Assembly: GCF_001695835.1 (NCBI RefSeq)
Contig: NZ_MBSO01000045.1
Span: forward strand, 1 to 64,000
DNA length: 64,000 bases
Direction: 5' to 3'
Source: Ensifer sp. LC11
GTDB lineage: Bacteria; Pseudomonadota; Alphaproteobacteria; Rhizobiales; Rhizobiaceae
Part shown: positions 9,873 to 19,677 of the stretch, one piece after another
How positions within the stretch are numbered: the first letter of the stretch is position 1
Layout: each line of letters begins with the position of its first letter
Program-made: the position numbers and the translations under genes
Notes under the pieces: model-generated
The model's input: the letters and a program-made list of their open reading frames with translations, nothing else
Database searches by the model: none
What the model was told of the DNA's origin: nothing

Positions 9873-10008
9873 CCTGAATTCAGTTAATTGAAATTTGTAA
9901 AGTAAATTCAAGCGTTTGCGTGGAATGCGAGCCATGCAAATATGGCATTGCTGTGTCCGCTTTCTTTCCCTATGGTAACCGCAAAAGGCTAACCATTGGG
10001 AGGAACGA

Positions 10009-11055
10009 ATGGCTCCGCGAAAATCCGCGTCCGTTTCCAGCCGCAAGAGTGCCGCAAAGCCGGCCAAGAAAGATTTCAACGGCGGCACCATCGCCGACTT
10101 CTCCAAAGAAGATGATCTGAAGGCTTACCGCGAAATGCTGCTGATCCGGCGTTTCGAGGAAAAGGCCGGTCAGCTCTACGGCATGGGCTTCATCGGCGGC
10201 TTCTGTCACCTCTACATCGGCCAGGAAGCCGTCGTCGTCGGCATGCAGATGGCGCTGAAAGAGGGCGATCAGGTCATCACTGCCTACCGCGACCATGGCC
10301 ACATGCTGGCCTGCGGCATGAGCGCCCGTGGCGTCATGGCCGAACTCACGGGTCGCCGCAGCGGTCTTTCCAAGGGGAAGGGCGGCTCGATGCACATGTT
10401 CTCCAAGGAAAAGCACTTCTACGGCGGTCACGGCATCGTCGGTGCCCAGGTGTCGCTCGGCACCGGTCTGGCTTTCGCCAACCGCTATCGCGGCAATGAC
10501 AATGTCAGCGTTGCCTACTTCGGTGACGGCGCTGCCAACCAGGGCCAGGTCTACGAAAGCTTCAACATGGCGCAGCTTTGGAAGCTGCCGGTGATCTACG
10601 TGATCGAGAACAACCGCTACGCCATGGGCACGGCGGTGTCGCGTGCCTCGGCCCAGACCGATTTCTCGCAGCGCGGCGTTTCCTTCGGTATTCCGGGCTT
10701 CCAGGTCGACGGCATGGATGTTCGCGCGGTCAAGGCTGCCGGCGACGAGGCTGTCGAGCATTGCCGTTCCGGCAAGGGGCCGATTATCCTTGAAATGCAG
10801 ACCTACCGTTATCGTGGCCACTCGATGTCCGACCCGGCGAAGTACCGCTCGAAGGATGAAGTGCAGAAGATGCGGTCGGAGCATGATCCGATCGAGCAGG
10901 TGAAGGCGCGTCTGACCGAAAAGGGTTGGGCGAGCGAGGACGAGCTGAAGCAGGTCGACAAGGACGTCCGCGATATCGTCGCTGACAGCGCCGATTTCGC
11001 CCAGGCCGATCCGGAGCCGGATGTATCCGAGCTCTACACCGACATCCTGCTTTGA
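10009..11055 (+). CDS. pdhA: Pyruvate dehydrogenase E1 component, alpha subunit
   Basis: With PdhB this subunit forms the heterotetrameric E1, which decarboxylates pyruvate using thiamine diphosphate and passes the acetyl group to lipoyl-E2. The 348-residue protein carries the ThDP motif GDGAANQG (residues 172-179) ending in the conserved Asn, and the regulatory-loop sequence [11 protein letters not shown]. The Ala/Lys/Ser-rich N-terminus (about 25 residues) is typical of rhizobial PdhA. GGGAGGAA precedes the ATG. It is the first gene of pdhABC; the upstream 136 bases presumably hold the promoter. Confidence 0.97.
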   Translation: MAPRKSASVSSRKSAAKPAKKDFNGGTIADFSKEDDLKAYREMLLIRRFEEKAGQLYGMGFIGGFCHLYIGQEAVVVGMQMALKEGDQVITAYRDHGHMLACGMSARGVMAELTGRRSGLSKGKGGSMHMFSKEKHFYGGHGIVGAQVSLGTGLAFANRYRGNDNVSVAYFGDGAANQGQVYESFNMAQLWKLPVIYVIENNRYAMGTAVSRASAQTDFSQRGVSFGIPGFQVDGMDVRAVKAAGDEAVEHCRSGKGPIILEMQTYRYRGHSMSDPAKYRSKDEVQKMRSEHDPIEQVKARLTEKGWASEDELKQVDKDVRDIVADSADFAQADPEPDVSELYTDILL

Positions 11056-11072
11056 TCCGGGGAGGGACAAAC

Positions 11073-12443
11073 ATGCCAGTAGAAATTCTTATGCCCGCCC
11101 TTTCCCCGACGATGGAGGAAGGCACGCTGTCGAAATGGCTGAAGAACGAAGGCGACAAGGTCTCCTCCGGCGACGTCATTGCTGAAATCGAAACCGACAA
11201 GGCGACGATGGAAGTCGAAGCCGTCGATGAAGGCACGATTGGCAAGCTGCTGATCGCCGCCGGCACCGAAGGCGTCAAGGTCAACACGCCGATCGCCGTG
11301 CTGCTGCAGGATGGCGAAGGTGCGGGCGATATCGCCGCTCCGAAGGCCGAAGCGCCGAAGGCTGCCGCTGCCGAGGCTCCGGCCGCATCCGCGCCGGCAC
11401 CGGTTGCAGCCCAGCCGAAGGTCGAAGTCGCGGCCGACCCGGCAATTCCGACCGGCACCGAAATGGTGACGATGACCGTTCGCGAAGCACTTCGTGACGC
11501 CATGGCCGAGGAAATGCGCGCCAGCGACGACGTCTTCGTCATGGGCGAAGAAGTCGCCGAATACCAGGGCGCCTACAAGATCACCCAAGGCCTGCTGCAG
11601 GAGTTCGGTTCGCGTCGCGTCATCGATACCCCGATCACTGAGCACGGCTTTGCCGGCGTCGGCGTCGGCGCTGCGATGACCGGCCTTCGCCCGATCGTCG
11701 AGTTCATGACCTTCAACTTCGCCATGCAGGCGATCGACCAGATCATCAACTCGGCTGCGAAGACGCTCTACATGTCCGGTGGCCAGATGGGCGCGCCGAT
11801 CGTCTTCCGTGGCCCGAGCGGTGCCGCTGCCCGCGTGGCCGCCCAGCACTCGCAGTGCTACGCCGCCTGGTACAGCCATATCCCCGGCCTGAAAGTCGTC
11901 ATGCCCTACACGGCTGCCGACGCCAAGGGTCTGCTCAAGGCCGCGATCCGCGACCCGAACCCGGTCATCTTCCTCGAAAACGAAATCCTCTACGGTCAGT
12001 CCTTCGAAGTGCCGAAGCTTGACGATTTCGTGCTGCCGATCGGCAAGGCCCGCATCCACAAGGTCGGCAAGGACGCAACGGTCGTTTCCTTCGGCATCGG
12101 CATGACCTATGCGGTCAAGGCGGTTGCCGAACTCGAGGCCCAGGGCATCGACGTCGAGCTGATCGACCTGCGCACCATCCGTCCGATGGACCTGCCGACG
12201 GTCATCGAATCGGTCAAGAAGACCGGCCGTCTTGTCACCGTCGAAGAAGGCTATCCGCAGTCGTCCGTTGGTACCGAGATCGCGACCCGCGTCATGCAGC
12301 AGGCATTCGACTACCTTGACGCCCCGATCCTGACGATCGCAGGCAAGGACGTGCCGATGCCTTACGCTGCAAACCTCGAGAAGCTGGCGCTTCCGAACGT
12401 CGCAGAGGTTGTCGATGCGGTGAAAGCCGTTTGCTACAAATAA
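11073..12443 (+). CDS. pdhB: Pyruvate dehydrogenase E1 component, beta subunit with lipoyl domain
   Basis: The ATG at 11073 follows GGGGAGGG. The 456-residue product is a fusion: residues 1-80 form a lipoyl domain with the modifiable Lys43 in [11 protein letters not shown], then an Ala/Pro-rich linker (about 85-125), then the E1 beta transketolase-like domain (VTMTVREAL onward) with [11 protein letters not shown] and a C-terminal transketolase domain. A lipoyl domain on E1 beta is a known alphaproteobacterial trait absent from enterobacterial and mitochondrial E1 beta. Its first 80 residues nearly duplicate those of PdhC, implying local duplication. Confidence 0.97.
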   Translation: MPVEILMPALSPTMEEGTLSKWLKNEGDKVSSGDVIAEIETDKATMEVEAVDEGTIGKLLIAAGTEGVKVNTPIAVLLQDGEGAGDIAAPKAEAPKAAAAEAPAASAPAPVAAQPKVEVAADPAIPTGTEMVTMTVREALRDAMAEEMRASDDVFVMGEEVAEYQGAYKITQGLLQEFGSRRVIDTPITEHGFAGVGVGAAMTGLRPIVEFMTFNFAMQAIDQIINSAAKTLYMSGGQMGAPIVFRGPSGAAARVAAQHSQCYAAWYSHIPGLKVVMPYTAADAKGLLKAAIRDPNPVIFLENEILYGQSFEVPKLDDFVLPIGKARIHKVGKDATVVSFGIGMTYAVKAVAELEAQGIDVELIDLRTIRPMDLPTVIESVKKTGRLVTVEEGYPQSSVGTEIATRVMQQAFDYLDAPILTIAGKDVPMPYAANLEKLALPNVAEVVDAVKAVCYK

Positions 12444-12458
12444 GGGGAGGGCCCTTCG

Positions 12459-13805
12459 ATGCCTATCAACATCACAATGCCTGCCCTCTCTCCGACAATG
12501 GAAGAAGGCAATCTGGCCAAGTGGCTGGTCAAGGAAGGCGACAAGGTCAAGTCCGGTGACGTGATTGCCGAGATCGAGACCGACAAGGCGACCATGGAAG
12601 TCGAGGCCGTCGATGAAGGCACCGTCGCCAAGATCGTCGTTCCTGCCGGCACCGAAGGCGTCAAGGTCAACGCGCTGATCGCCGTTCTCGCCGCCGATGG
12701 CGAGGATGTCGCCGCTGCCGCCAAGGGTGGCAATGGCGCAGCCGCCCCGGCTCCGGCCGCCAAGACAGAAGCGCCCGCGGCGGCAGCGCCGAGCGCTCCG
12801 GCTGCCGCTCCTGCCCCTGCACCGGCGGCTCCGGTTGCATCGCAGCCCGCCAAGGCCGAGGGAGGCGCACGCGTCTTCTCCTCGCCGCTCGCTCGCCGTC
12901 TGGCGAAGGATGCCGGCATCGACCTGTCGGCGATTGCCGGTACCGGTCCGCACGGCCGCGTCGTGAAGAAGGACGTCGAAACTGCGGTTGCCGGCGGTAC
13001 GGCGAAGCCTGCCGCCGCTCCGGCTGCCGGTGCTGCAGCTCCTGCCGCCGCGCCGCTTGCCAAGGGCATGTCGGAAGACGCCGTTCTCAAGCTGTTCGAG
13101 CCGGGCTCCTACGAGCTCGTGCCGCATGACGGCATGCGCAAGACGATTGCCAAGCGGCTCGTCGAATCCAAGCAGACGATCCCGCACTTCTACGTCTCGG
13201 TCGATTGCGAACTCGACGCGCTCCTGGCGCTCAGGGCACAGCTCAACGCTGCATCCCCTGAAAAAGACGGCAAGCCGGTCTACAAGCTCTCGGTCAACGA
13301 CATGGTGATCAAGGCGCTGGCGCTGGCTCTGCGCGATGTTCCGGATGCAAACGTATCCTGGACTGACAGCAACATGGTCAAGCACAAGCACGCCGACGTC
13401 GGCGTTGCCGTGTCCATTCCGGGCGGCCTGATCACCCCGATCGTTCGTCAGGCGGAGCTGAAGAGCCTGTCGGCCATCTCCAACGAGATGAAGGACCTCG
13501 GCAAGCGCGCCAAGGACCGCAAGTTGAAGCCCGAGGAATACCAGGGCGGCACCACGGCGGTCTCCAACATGGGCATGATGGGCGTCAAGGACTTCGCCGC
13601 CGTCGTCAACCCGCCGCATGCAACGATCCTTGCGGTCGGTGCCGGCGAGGAGCGCGTCGTCGTCAAGAACAAGCAGATGGTCATCGCCAATGTCATGACC
13701 GTCACGCTGTCGACCGACCATCGCTGCGTCGATGGCGCGCTCGGCGCCGAACTGCTCGGAGCCTTCAAGCGCTACATCGAAAACCCGATGGGCATGCTGG
13801 TCTGA
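12459..13805 (+). CDS. pdhC: Dihydrolipoamide acetyltransferase (E2 of pyruvate dehydrogenase)
   Basis: E2 forms the core of the pyruvate dehydrogenase complex and transfers acetyl groups to CoA. The 448-residue protein has one lipoyl domain (Lys43 in [11 protein letters not shown]), a long Ala/Pro linker, a peripheral-subunit-binding domain ([10 protein letters not shown]-type segment, here [16 protein letters not shown], about 140-175), a second linker, and the catalytic domain ending with STDHRCVDG, where His421 and Asp425 are the catalytic pair. It lies 15 bases after pdhB, and a terminator-like hairpin follows. Confidence 0.97.
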   Translation: MPINITMPALSPTMEEGNLAKWLVKEGDKVKSGDVIAEIETDKATMEVEAVDEGTVAKIVVPAGTEGVKVNALIAVLAADGEDVAAAAKGGNGAAAPAPAAKTEAPAAAAPSAPAAAPAPAPAAPVASQPAKAEGGARVFSSPLARRLAKDAGIDLSAIAGTGPHGRVVKKDVETAVAGGTAKPAAAPAAGAAAPAAAPLAKGMSEDAVLKLFEPGSYELVPHDGMRKTIAKRLVESKQTIPHFYVSVDCELDALLALRAQLNAASPEKDGKPVYKLSVNDMVIKALALALRDVPDANVSWTDSNMVKHKHADVGVAVSIPGGLITPIVRQAELKSLSAISNEMKDLGKRAKDRKLKPEEYQGGTTAVSNMGMMGVKDFAAVVNPPHATILAVGAGEERVVVKNKQMVIANVMTVTLSTDHRCVDGALGAELLGAFKRYIENPMGMLV

Positions 13806-13814
13806 GTTGGATAA

Positions 13815-13842
13815 GGACCGGCCTTCGGGCCGGTCCGTTCCT
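13815..13842 (+). terminator. UUCG-loop hairpin after pdhC
   Basis: Nine-base arms GGACCGGCC (13815-13823) and GGCCGGTCC (13828-13836) close on the stable tetraloop TTCG and are followed by GTTCCTTG. It probably ends or attenuates pdhABC transcription before the esterase gene; the T-run is weak, so read-through to lpdA is possible. Confidence 0.7.
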
Positions 13843-13871
13843 TGTCGCGCAGCCGAAGGCGGGCCCGGACG

Positions 13872-14513
13872 ATGAAAACAGTTCTCTGCTACGGCGACAG
13901 TCTGACCTGGGGCTACGATGCCACCGACGGCGGCCGTCATGCGCTTGCCGATCGCTGGCCGAGTGTCCTGCAGAAGGCGTTGGGCGCGGATGTCCAGGTC
14001 ATCGCCGAAGGGCTGAACGGTCGCACCACCGCCTATGACGATCATCTTGCCGATTGCGACCGCAACGGCGCGAAGGTGCTGCCGACGGTTCTTCACACCC
14101 ACGCACCGCTCGATCTCATCATTCTGCTGCTCGGCTCCAACGATATGAAGCCGATCATCCATGGCACTGCCTTCGGTGCCGTGAAGGGCGTGCAGCGCCT
14201 GGTCAATCTCATTCGCCGGCACGACTGGCCGGTCGAGAGCGAAGAAGGACCGGAGATCCTGATCGTGTCGCCGCCGGTGCTATGTGAAACCGCCGATGCC
14301 GGGTTCGCAGCAATGTTTGCCGGCGGCATCGAGCAATCCGCGATGCTGGCGCCGCTCTATCGCGACCTTGCCGATGAGCTCGATTGCGGCTTCTTCGATG
14401 CCGGATCGGTGGCGGTGACGACACCGCTCGATGGCGTGCATCTCGATGCCGAGAATACGCGCGCGATCGGCCGGGGTCTCGAACCGGTCGTGCGGATGAT
14501 GCTCGGGGTCTAG
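13872..14513 (+). CDS. SGNH/GDSL-family esterase
   Basis: Starting at the ATG at 13872, the 213-residue protein has all four SGNH blocks: block I GDSLTWG (nucleophile Ser10), the Gly of EGLNGRTT (about 50), block III LGSNDMK (Asn90), and block V DGVHLD (Asp187, His190). It has no signal peptide, so it is cytoplasmic. I recall a characterised, structurally solved arylesterase from S. meliloti of this type and genomic position. It hydrolyses small esters in vitro; the physiological substrate is unknown. It lies between pdhC and lpdA with a GNAT gene. Confidence 0.88.
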   Translation: MKTVLCYGDSLTWGYDATDGGRHALADRWPSVLQKALGADVQVIAEGLNGRTTAYDDHLADCDRNGAKVLPTVLHTHAPLDLIILLLGSNDMKPIIHGTAFGAVKGVQRLVNLIRRHDWPVESEEGPEILIVSPPVLCETADAGFAAMFAGGIEQSAMLAPLYRDLADELDCGFFDAGSVAVTTPLDGVHLDAENTRAIGRGLEPVVRMMLGV

Positions 14514-14515
14514 AA

Positions 14516-15097
14516 GTGGTGGGCGGCGTTACCATTCGTCCGGCGGAGAGACGTGAGGCGGCGGAGCTCGCGATCCTCGTCGACATCGCCGCGCATGGTC
14601 TTGCCTCCTGGCTCTGGTACGGGGCCGTCCAGCATGGCGTCGTGGATACGGCATTCGAACGTGGCCGCAACAAGCTGCGCGAAGAGCCGGGGCCTGGAAA
14701 CTGGCGGGACGCTCTGGTTGCGGAGGTCGATGACGAGATTGCCGGGCTGTCGGTCGGTTATGCGATCGGCACGGACGTGTCGGAGATCGTTGCCAGGCAT
14801 CCGGTTCTCGAGCCCTTGCTGGCGCTGCAACGGCAGATCGTCGGCCACTGGTTCATCGAAAGTCTCGGCGTCTATCGCCATCAGCGCCGCCGCGGCATCG
14901 GCCGGGCGCTTCTGGCAAAGGAATATGAACGCGCCGGATCGGCGCCGGTGAGCCTGATCACCGAAAGCCACAACGACAGGGCGCAGGCACTATACAGGGC
15001 AAACGGTTTCGGCGAGGCAGCGCGCGTCGAGGCGGTTCCGCTCTTTGAGGAAAGCAAGAAACACGACTGGGTGCTGTTCACCCGCAAGGTCGCTTGA
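14516..15097 (+). CDS. GNAT-family N-acetyltransferase
   Basis: The gene has no ATG near the expected N-terminus; a GTG at 14516 (or the next GTG at 14519), two bases after the esterase stop, precedes VTIRPAERREA, a typical GNAT beginning. CGGGG lies about 8 bases upstream. The product is about 193 residues. Motif A is recognisable as YRHQRRRGIGRALL, and the motif-B end as N-x-A-Q-A-L-Y-x-A-N-G-F. The acceptor is unknown. Tight spacing to both the esterase and lpdA suggests co-transcription. Confidence 0.82.
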   Translation: MVGGVTIRPAERREAAELAILVDIAAHGLASWLWYGAVQHGVVDTAFERGRNKLREEPGPGNWRDALVAEVDDEIAGLSVGYAIGTDVSEIVARHPVLEPLLALQRQIVGHWFIESLGVYRHQRRRGIGRALLAKEYERAGSAPVSLITESHNDRAQALYRANGFGEAARVEAVPLFEESKKHDWVLFTRKVA

Positions 15098-15115
15098 GAC
15101 AAAGGCAGGAAACAC

Positions 15116-16561
15116 ATGGCTGAGAATTACGACGTCATCGTCATCGGTTCGGGTCCGGGCGGCTACATCGCCGCCATTCGTGCGGCACAGTTGGGTCTCA
15201 AGACCGCGGTCGTCGAACGCGAGCATCTGGCCGGCATCTGCTCCAACTGGGGCTGCATCCCGACCAAGGCGTTGCTGCGCTCTGCCGAAGTTCTCCACTA
15301 CGCCCAGCACCCGGGCGCCTACGGCATCAAGATCGACGGCATGGTGACGCCGGACCTGAAGGCGATCGTTGCCCGCTCGCGCGGCATTGCCGAGCGCATG
15401 AACGGCGGCGTCGGCTTCCTGATGAAGAAGAACAAGGTCGATGTGATCTGGGGCGAAGCCAAGCTGACGAAGCCGGGCGAGATCGTCGTCGGCAAGTCGA
15501 CGAAGCCGGTCGTCCAGCCGCAGGCGCCGTTGCCGAAGAATACCAAGGGCGAGGGCACCTACACCGCCAAGCACATCATCATCGCGACCGGCGCCCGTCC
15601 GCGCGCGCTGCCGGGCATCGAGCCCGATGGCAAGCTGATCTGGACCTATTTCGAGGCGATGAAGCCTGAGGAAATGCCGAAGTCGCTGCTGGTCATGGGC
15701 TCCGGCGCCATCGGCATCGAGTTCGCGTCGTTCTACCGCACCATGGGTGTCGACGTGACCGTTGTCGAAGTCATGCCGACAGTCATGCCGGTCGAGGACG
15801 CCGAAATCTCTGCTATCGCCAAGAAGCAGTTCGAAAAGCAGGGCATGAAGATCCATCTCCAGGCCAAGGTGACGAAGGTCGACAAGGCTGCCAACTCGAT
15901 TACCGCCCATGTCGAGATGAAAGACGGCAAGGTTGAGAAGATCACCGCCGACCGCATGATCTCGGCCGTCGGCGTCCAGGGCAATATCGAGAACCTCGGT
16001 CTCGAAACACTCGGCGTGAAGACCGATCGCGGCTGCATCGTCATCGACGGTTACGGCAAGACCAACGTGCCCGGCGTCTATGCGATCGGTGACGTCGCTG
16101 GTCCGCCGATGCTTGCCCACAAGGCCGAGCACGAGGCCGTCATCTGCGTCGAGAAGATCGCCGGCCTGCCGAACGTGCATCCGATGGACAAGCTGAAGAT
16201 CCCGGGCTGCACGTACTGCCACCCGCAGGTCGCTTCCGTTGGTCTCACCGAAGCCAGGGCCAAGGAGCTCGGCCGCGACATCCGCGTCGGCCGTTTCCCC
16301 TTCGTTGCCAACGGCAAGGCGATCGCGCTTGGCGAAGACCAGGGCCTGGTCAAGACGATCTTTGACAAGAAGACCGGAGAACTGCTCGGCGCCCACATGG
16401 TCGGCGCCGAAGTTACCGAGCTTATCCAGGGCTTTGTCGTCGCGATGAACCTCGAGACGACAGAGGAAGACCTGATGCACACCATCTTCCCGCATCCGAC
16501 GATCTCGGAGACGATGAAGGAAAGCGTGCTCGACGCTTACGGCCGCGCGCTCAACGCGTAA
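15116..16561 (+). CDS. lpdA: Dihydrolipoamide dehydrogenase (E3)
   Basis: E3 is the FAD flavoprotein that reoxidises dihydrolipoyl-E2 with NAD+. The 481-residue protein has the N-terminal FAD motif IGSGPGGYIAA (about 10-20), the redox disulfide C42-SNWG-C47, the NAD-binding MGSGAIGIEFASF (about 195), the FAD motif VYAIGDVAG and the catalytic HPTISE near the C-terminus. AGGAAAC precedes the ATG. Its location after pdhABC indicates it serves the pyruvate dehydrogenase complex; rhizobia usually hold other lpd copies in different operons. Confidence 0.96.
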   Translation: MAENYDVIVIGSGPGGYIAAIRAAQLGLKTAVVEREHLAGICSNWGCIPTKALLRSAEVLHYAQHPGAYGIKIDGMVTPDLKAIVARSRGIAERMNGGVGFLMKKNKVDVIWGEAKLTKPGEIVVGKSTKPVVQPQAPLPKNTKGEGTYTAKHIIIATGARPRALPGIEPDGKLIWTYFEAMKPEEMPKSLLVMGSGAIGIEFASFYRTMGVDVTVVEVMPTVMPVEDAEISAIAKKQFEKQGMKIHLQAKVTKVDKAANSITAHVEMKDGKVEKITADRMISAVGVQGNIENLGLETLGVKTDRGCIVIDGYGKTNVPGVYAIGDVAGPPMLAHKAEHEAVICVEKIAGLPNVHPMDKLKIPGCTYCHPQVASVGLTEARAKELGRDIRVGRFPFVANGKAIALGEDQGLVKTIFDKKTGELLGAHMVGAEVTELIQGFVVAMNLETTEEDLMHTIFPHPTISETMKESVLDAYGRALNA

Positions 16562-16635
16562 GTGGCGTCGTCGCGGAACTTTTCACGCGGCTTCGGCATT
16601 GAGAACGGCCTCGTTTTCAATGCACGGAGATCACA

Positions 16636-16887
16636 ATGAGCGTGAACGGCGTCGGTATTCTGGCTGCGATCATCATCGGCGGTTTGGCCGGGTGGCTCGC
16701 GGAGAGGTTCATGAACAGCGAGATGGGGTTGTTCATGAACATACTGCTCGGCATCATCGGCGCGGTGGTGCTGAATTTCATCCTGGCGGCCTTCGGCATG
16801 GCCTTTGCCGGTTGGGTCGCCTACCTGGTCATCGGCTTCATCGGCGCCTGCCTGCTGATTGCCGTTGGCCGCGCCGTCAAACGATAG
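16636..16887 (+). CDS. GlsB/YeaQ/YmgE family membrane protein
   Basis: The 83-residue protein is almost entirely hydrophobic, with three membrane helices and the family hallmark IIGGLAGWLAERFM near residues 12-25, then a Gly-rich second helix (LLGIIGAVV). This is the transglycosylase-associated / GlsB stress-response family; members are induced by stress and their molecular role is unknown. It lies alone between lpdA and lipA. Confidence 0.85.
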   Translation: MSVNGVGILAAIIIGGLAGWLAERFMNSEMGLFMNILLGIIGAVVLNFILAAFGMAFAGWVAYLVIGFIGACLLIAVGRAVKR

Positions 16888-16927
16888 CCTGCCGGGCCAT
16901 CTGCGCTTCCGTCGGGCATCTGCTTAA

Positions 16928-16956
16928 GACGGCCTGACATTTCCAGTCGGGCCGTC
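16928..16956 (+). terminator. Hairpin between the GlsB-family gene and lipA
   Basis: Arms GACGGCCTGAC (16928-16938) and GTCGGGCCGTC (16946-16956) pair over 11 positions with one T-G wobble, loop ATTTCCA. The following TATATAGAG has no real T-run, so termination is plausible but unproven. Confidence 0.5.
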
Positions 16957-17018
16957 TATATAGAGCGAAAATGGGTCAGCCGGCCTGATGCCGGGCCCGC
17001 CGCGACGAGGAAGACAGT

Positions 17019-17990
17019 ATGGTAACGGTGTTCGATGCCGTCTCTGACCGGGCGCAACGCGTCCGCCACCCGGAAAAGGCGCACAAGCCCGATACGGAAG
17101 TGATGCGCAAGCCGGAGTGGATCCGTGTCAAGGCGCCGATGTCCAAGGGGTATCAGGAGACGCGCGAGCTGGTGCGTTCGCATAAGCTCGTCACGGTCTG
17201 CGAGGAAGCCGGCTGCCCGAATATCGGCGAATGCTGGGACAAGAAGCACGCCACCTTCATGATCATGGGCGAGATCTGTACCCGCGCCTGCGCCTTCTGC
17301 AATGTTGCGACCGGCAAGCCGAATGCGCTGGATCTCGATGAGCCGGCCAACGTTGCCAAGGCCGTCAAGCAGATGGGTCTCAGCCACGTGGTCATCACCT
17401 CCGTCGATCGTGACGATCTGGAAGACGGTGGCGCCGAGCACTTCGAGAAAGTCATTTGGGCGATCCGCGAGGCGTCGCCGGCCACGACCATCGAGATCCT
17501 CACGCCGGACTTCCTCAAGAAACCGGGCGCTCTGGAGCGCGTCGTCGCCGCCAAGCCCGACGTCTTCAACCACAACATGGAGACGGTGCCCGGCAACTAT
17601 CTGACGGTTCGCCCCGGTGCGCGCTACTTCCACTCCGTCCGCCTGTTGCAGCGCGTGAAGGAGCTCGACCCGACGATGTTCACCAAGTCCGGCATCATGG
17701 TTGGCCTCGGCGAAGAGCGCAACGAAGTGCTGCAGTTGATGGACGACCTGCGCACGGCCGACGTCGACTTCCTGACGATTGGCCAGTACCTGCAGCCGAC
17801 CCGCAAGCACCACAAGGTCGAGAAGTACGTGACCCCGGAGGAGTTCAAGTCCTACGAGACGGTCGCCTACACCAAGGGCTTCCTGATGGTCTCCTCGAGC
17901 CCGCTGACGCGCTCCTCGCACCACGCCGGCGACGACTTCGCGCGTCTCAAGGCGGCGCGCGAAAAGAAGCTGCAGGTTGCGGCCGGCTAA
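17019..17990 (+). CDS. lipA: Lipoyl synthase
   Basis: LipA is a radical-SAM enzyme that inserts two sulfurs into protein-bound octanoyl groups, making the lipoyl cofactor of the E2 and PdhB lipoyl domains encoded upstream. The 323-residue protein has both cluster motifs: the auxiliary cluster Cys61, Cys66, Cys72 ([12 protein letters not shown]) and the radical-SAM C-x3-C-x2-C at Cys87, Cys91, Cys94, plus the C-terminal [11 protein letters not shown] with the conserved Ser-rich RSSYH-like motif. The start ATG at 17019 gives the usual length. An intrinsic terminator follows. Confidence 0.97.
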   Translation: MVTVFDAVSDRAQRVRHPEKAHKPDTEVMRKPEWIRVKAPMSKGYQETRELVRSHKLVTVCEEAGCPNIGECWDKKHATFMIMGEICTRACAFCNVATGKPNALDLDEPANVAKAVKQMGLSHVVITSVDRDDLEDGGAEHFEKVIWAIREASPATTIEILTPDFLKKPGALERVVAAKPDVFNHNMETVPGNYLTVRPGARYFHSVRLLQRVKELDPTMFTKSGIMVGLGEERNEVLQLMDDLRTADVDFLTIGQYLQPTRKHHKVEKYVTPEEFKSYETVAYTKGFLMVSSSPLTRSSHHAGDDFARLKAAREKKLQVAAG

Positions 17991-18018
17991 AGCGGCAAGC
18001 GACGTTTGAAAACGATCG

Positions 18019-18048
18019 ACTCCGGCGCTTGCGCCGGAGTTTTTGTTT
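18019..18048 (+). terminator. Rho-independent terminator of lipA
   Basis: Nine-base arms ACTCCGGCG (18019-18027) and CGCCGGAGT (18032-18040), loop CTTG, followed by TTTTGTTT. A strong intrinsic terminator. Confidence 0.88.
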
Positions 18049-18137
18049 GGCCGACAGGCGATGCGTATCGCATCAGCGAACAACGACATCCCGACACGCG
18101 CGCAGCGCTTGTGTGCGTTGATGTGATCGCCTACCGC

Positions 18138-18730
18138 ATGTCCAACATGATGACGGGGGCGCTGATGCCGCGATACATCAACAATTGGGACGAGGCGGCG
18201 TCGCATCTCGGCGCGGCTGAACGCGTGCTGGTGATCGGTTGTTCCGGCAGCGGCAAGAGCACGCTTTCTCGAAATCTGTCCGAGCGGCTTGGCCTGCCGC
18301 ATCTCGCCATGGACCGCGAGTTCTTCTGGCTGCCGGGATGGCGGCTGCGGCCGCGGCACGAAATGCTCGCTTTGATCTCGAAGGCGGCGGCCGGCGAGAA
18401 ATGGATCATGGACGGCACGGGCCCGAAGACGCTGCCCTCAGGCTGCCGCGGGCGCATATGGTGATCTGGATGCGGCCACCTCGCTGGGTGTCGCTGCGCG
18501 GCGTCGTCTTTCGATGGTTTGCCTACTGGAAAAAGACCCGCCCGGACATGGCGGACGAGTGCCCGGAGAGGATCGATCTCGATTTCCTTCGCTACATCTG
18601 GAACTTCGAACGCAGGGATGCGGTCGAGATCGAGGCCCAGTTGGCCTCGTATGCGGAGCTGCCAGTGCTGGTGTTGAAATCGTACAAGGAAACGGCATCA
18701 CTACTTGCGAAGATACCGTGGGACGACTAG
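18138..18730 (+). pseudogene. Frameshifted P-loop nucleotide kinase-like gene (FlaR/adenylate-kinase type)
   Basis: The first frame, from the ATG at 18138 (or 18165), encodes an N-terminal P-loop kinase part: Walker A GCSGSGKST, then AMDREFFWLPGW and KWIMDGTGPKTLP, before running into a stop at 18462-18464. The continuation LRLPRAHMVIWMRPP and the C-terminal half (WFAYWKKTRPDMADE to the stop at 18730) are in another frame. The two join perfectly if one base is missing at the CCC run at 18435-18437. Family members (FlaR-like, unknown substrate) normally form one chain. It is therefore a one-base deletion, real or a sequencing error. No compensating frame signal is evident. Confidence 0.8.
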
Positions 18731-18739
18731 CTCTCCATC

Positions 18740-19189
18740 ATGCCGCATTTCGAAACCAATCACGTCGTCAAGCATACCGCCGAGCAGATGTTCGATCTCG
18801 TTGCCGATGTCGAGCATTATCCTGAATTCTTGCCGCTCTGCGAAGCGCTGACAGTGCGCTCGCGCAAGGAGCGTGACGGCAAGGTTCTGCTGCTTGCCGA
18901 CATGACCGTCGGCTACAAGGCGATCCGAGAGACCTTCACCACGCAGGTACTGTTGAACAAGGCCGAGCGCATGATCGACGTCAAATACATCGACGGACCG
19001 TTCAAGTATCTCGACAACCGCTGGCGCTTTGAGCCCTCGGGCGAGGGGCAGTCGATCGTGCACTTCTACATCGACTACGAATTCAAGAGCCGGATCCTCG
19101 GTGCGCTGATGGGCTCGATGTTCGACCGGGCCTTCCGCATGTTCTCCGACGCCTTCGAAAAGCGCGCCGACAACATCTATCAGGCTTGA
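18740..19189 (+). CDS. COQ10/RatA-type SRPBCC domain protein
   Basis: The 149-residue protein fits the START-like family that includes mitochondrial COQ10 and E. coli RatA. Typical segments are the opening M-P-H-F-E-T, MFDLVADVEHYPEFLPLCE (residues 16-34), and the C-terminal L-G-A-L-M-G-S-M-F-D-R-A-F-R-x-M helix. Members bind ubiquinone and aid its delivery to the respiratory chain; the toxin annotation of RatA is secondary. The gene is 9 bases after the kinase-like pseudogene and overlaps the convergent CinA-type gene by 10 bases at its 3' end. Confidence 0.88.
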   Translation: MPHFETNHVVKHTAEQMFDLVADVEHYPEFLPLCEALTVRSRKERDGKVLLLADMTVGYKAIRETFTTQVLLNKAERMIDVKYIDGPFKYLDNRWRFEPSGEGQSIVHFYIDYEFKSRILGALMGSMFDRAFRMFSDAFEKRADNIYQA

Positions 19190-19677
19190 GCGATTTCCAC
19201 GAGCATGTCGAGTGCGGTGCTGACCGTAGCGAGACGTATGTTGCCGCGACCGACATCGCCATAGTGCATCTCCCGATGCAGCATCGTGCCGTTTCGCCCT
19301 GCCGCTGCGAGATGCACGAGACCGACGGGTTTTTCCATCGATCCACCGCTCGGCCCGGCTATGCCCGTGACCGCAACCGCGAAGTCCGCCGCCGACTGTT
19401 GGACCGCGCCGTGGGCCATCTCGATCGCAGTCTGCCGCGAGACGGCGCCATGGGCGACGAGCGTCGCCGTCTCAACGCCGAGCATCGCGACCTTCGCCTC
19501 GTTGGAATAGGTGACGAAGCCGCGATCGACGACGGCGGATGAGCCGGAAATCTCTGTGAGTGCAGCTGCAATCAGTCCGCCGGTGCAGGATTCCGCCGTT
19601 GTTACCTTGAAGCCCTTCGCGGTGAACCGTGCGATGATCTGGCCGGCTCTAACTTCGATCTCGGCGGGCCACATCAC
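19180..19677 (-). CDS. CinA-family nicotinamide-nucleotide amidohydrolase
   Basis: The 165-residue protein is a stand-alone C-terminal CinA domain (PncC type), which deamidates nicotinamide mononucleotide to nicotinate mononucleotide in pyridine-nucleotide salvage. The family motif [15 protein letters not shown] (about residues 27-41) holds the catalytic Ser/Thr, followed by [10 protein letters not shown] and the [11 protein letters not shown] loop. The N-terminal molybdopterin-binding-like domain of full CinA is absent, as in many rhizobia. Its start overlaps the end of ispDF by 4 bases, so it is translated from the ispDF message. Confidence 0.9.
   Translation of the reverse strand: MMWPAEIEVRAGQIIARFTAKGFKVTTAESCTGGLIAAALTEISGSSAVVDRGFVTYSNEAKVAMLGVETATLVAHGAVSRQTAIEMAHGAVQQSAADFAVAVTGIAGPSGGSMEKPVGLVHLAAAGRNGTMLHREMHYGDVGRGNIRLATVSTALDMLVEIAQA

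Noticed and set aside
11034-14222. A 1062-codon open frame antisense to pdhB and pdhC
   Set aside because: It mirrors well-supported pdh genes. In GC-rich DNA the antisense frame of a high-GC3 gene stays open by chance; its product is a repetitive Asp/His/Gly/Arg-rich chain with no domain.
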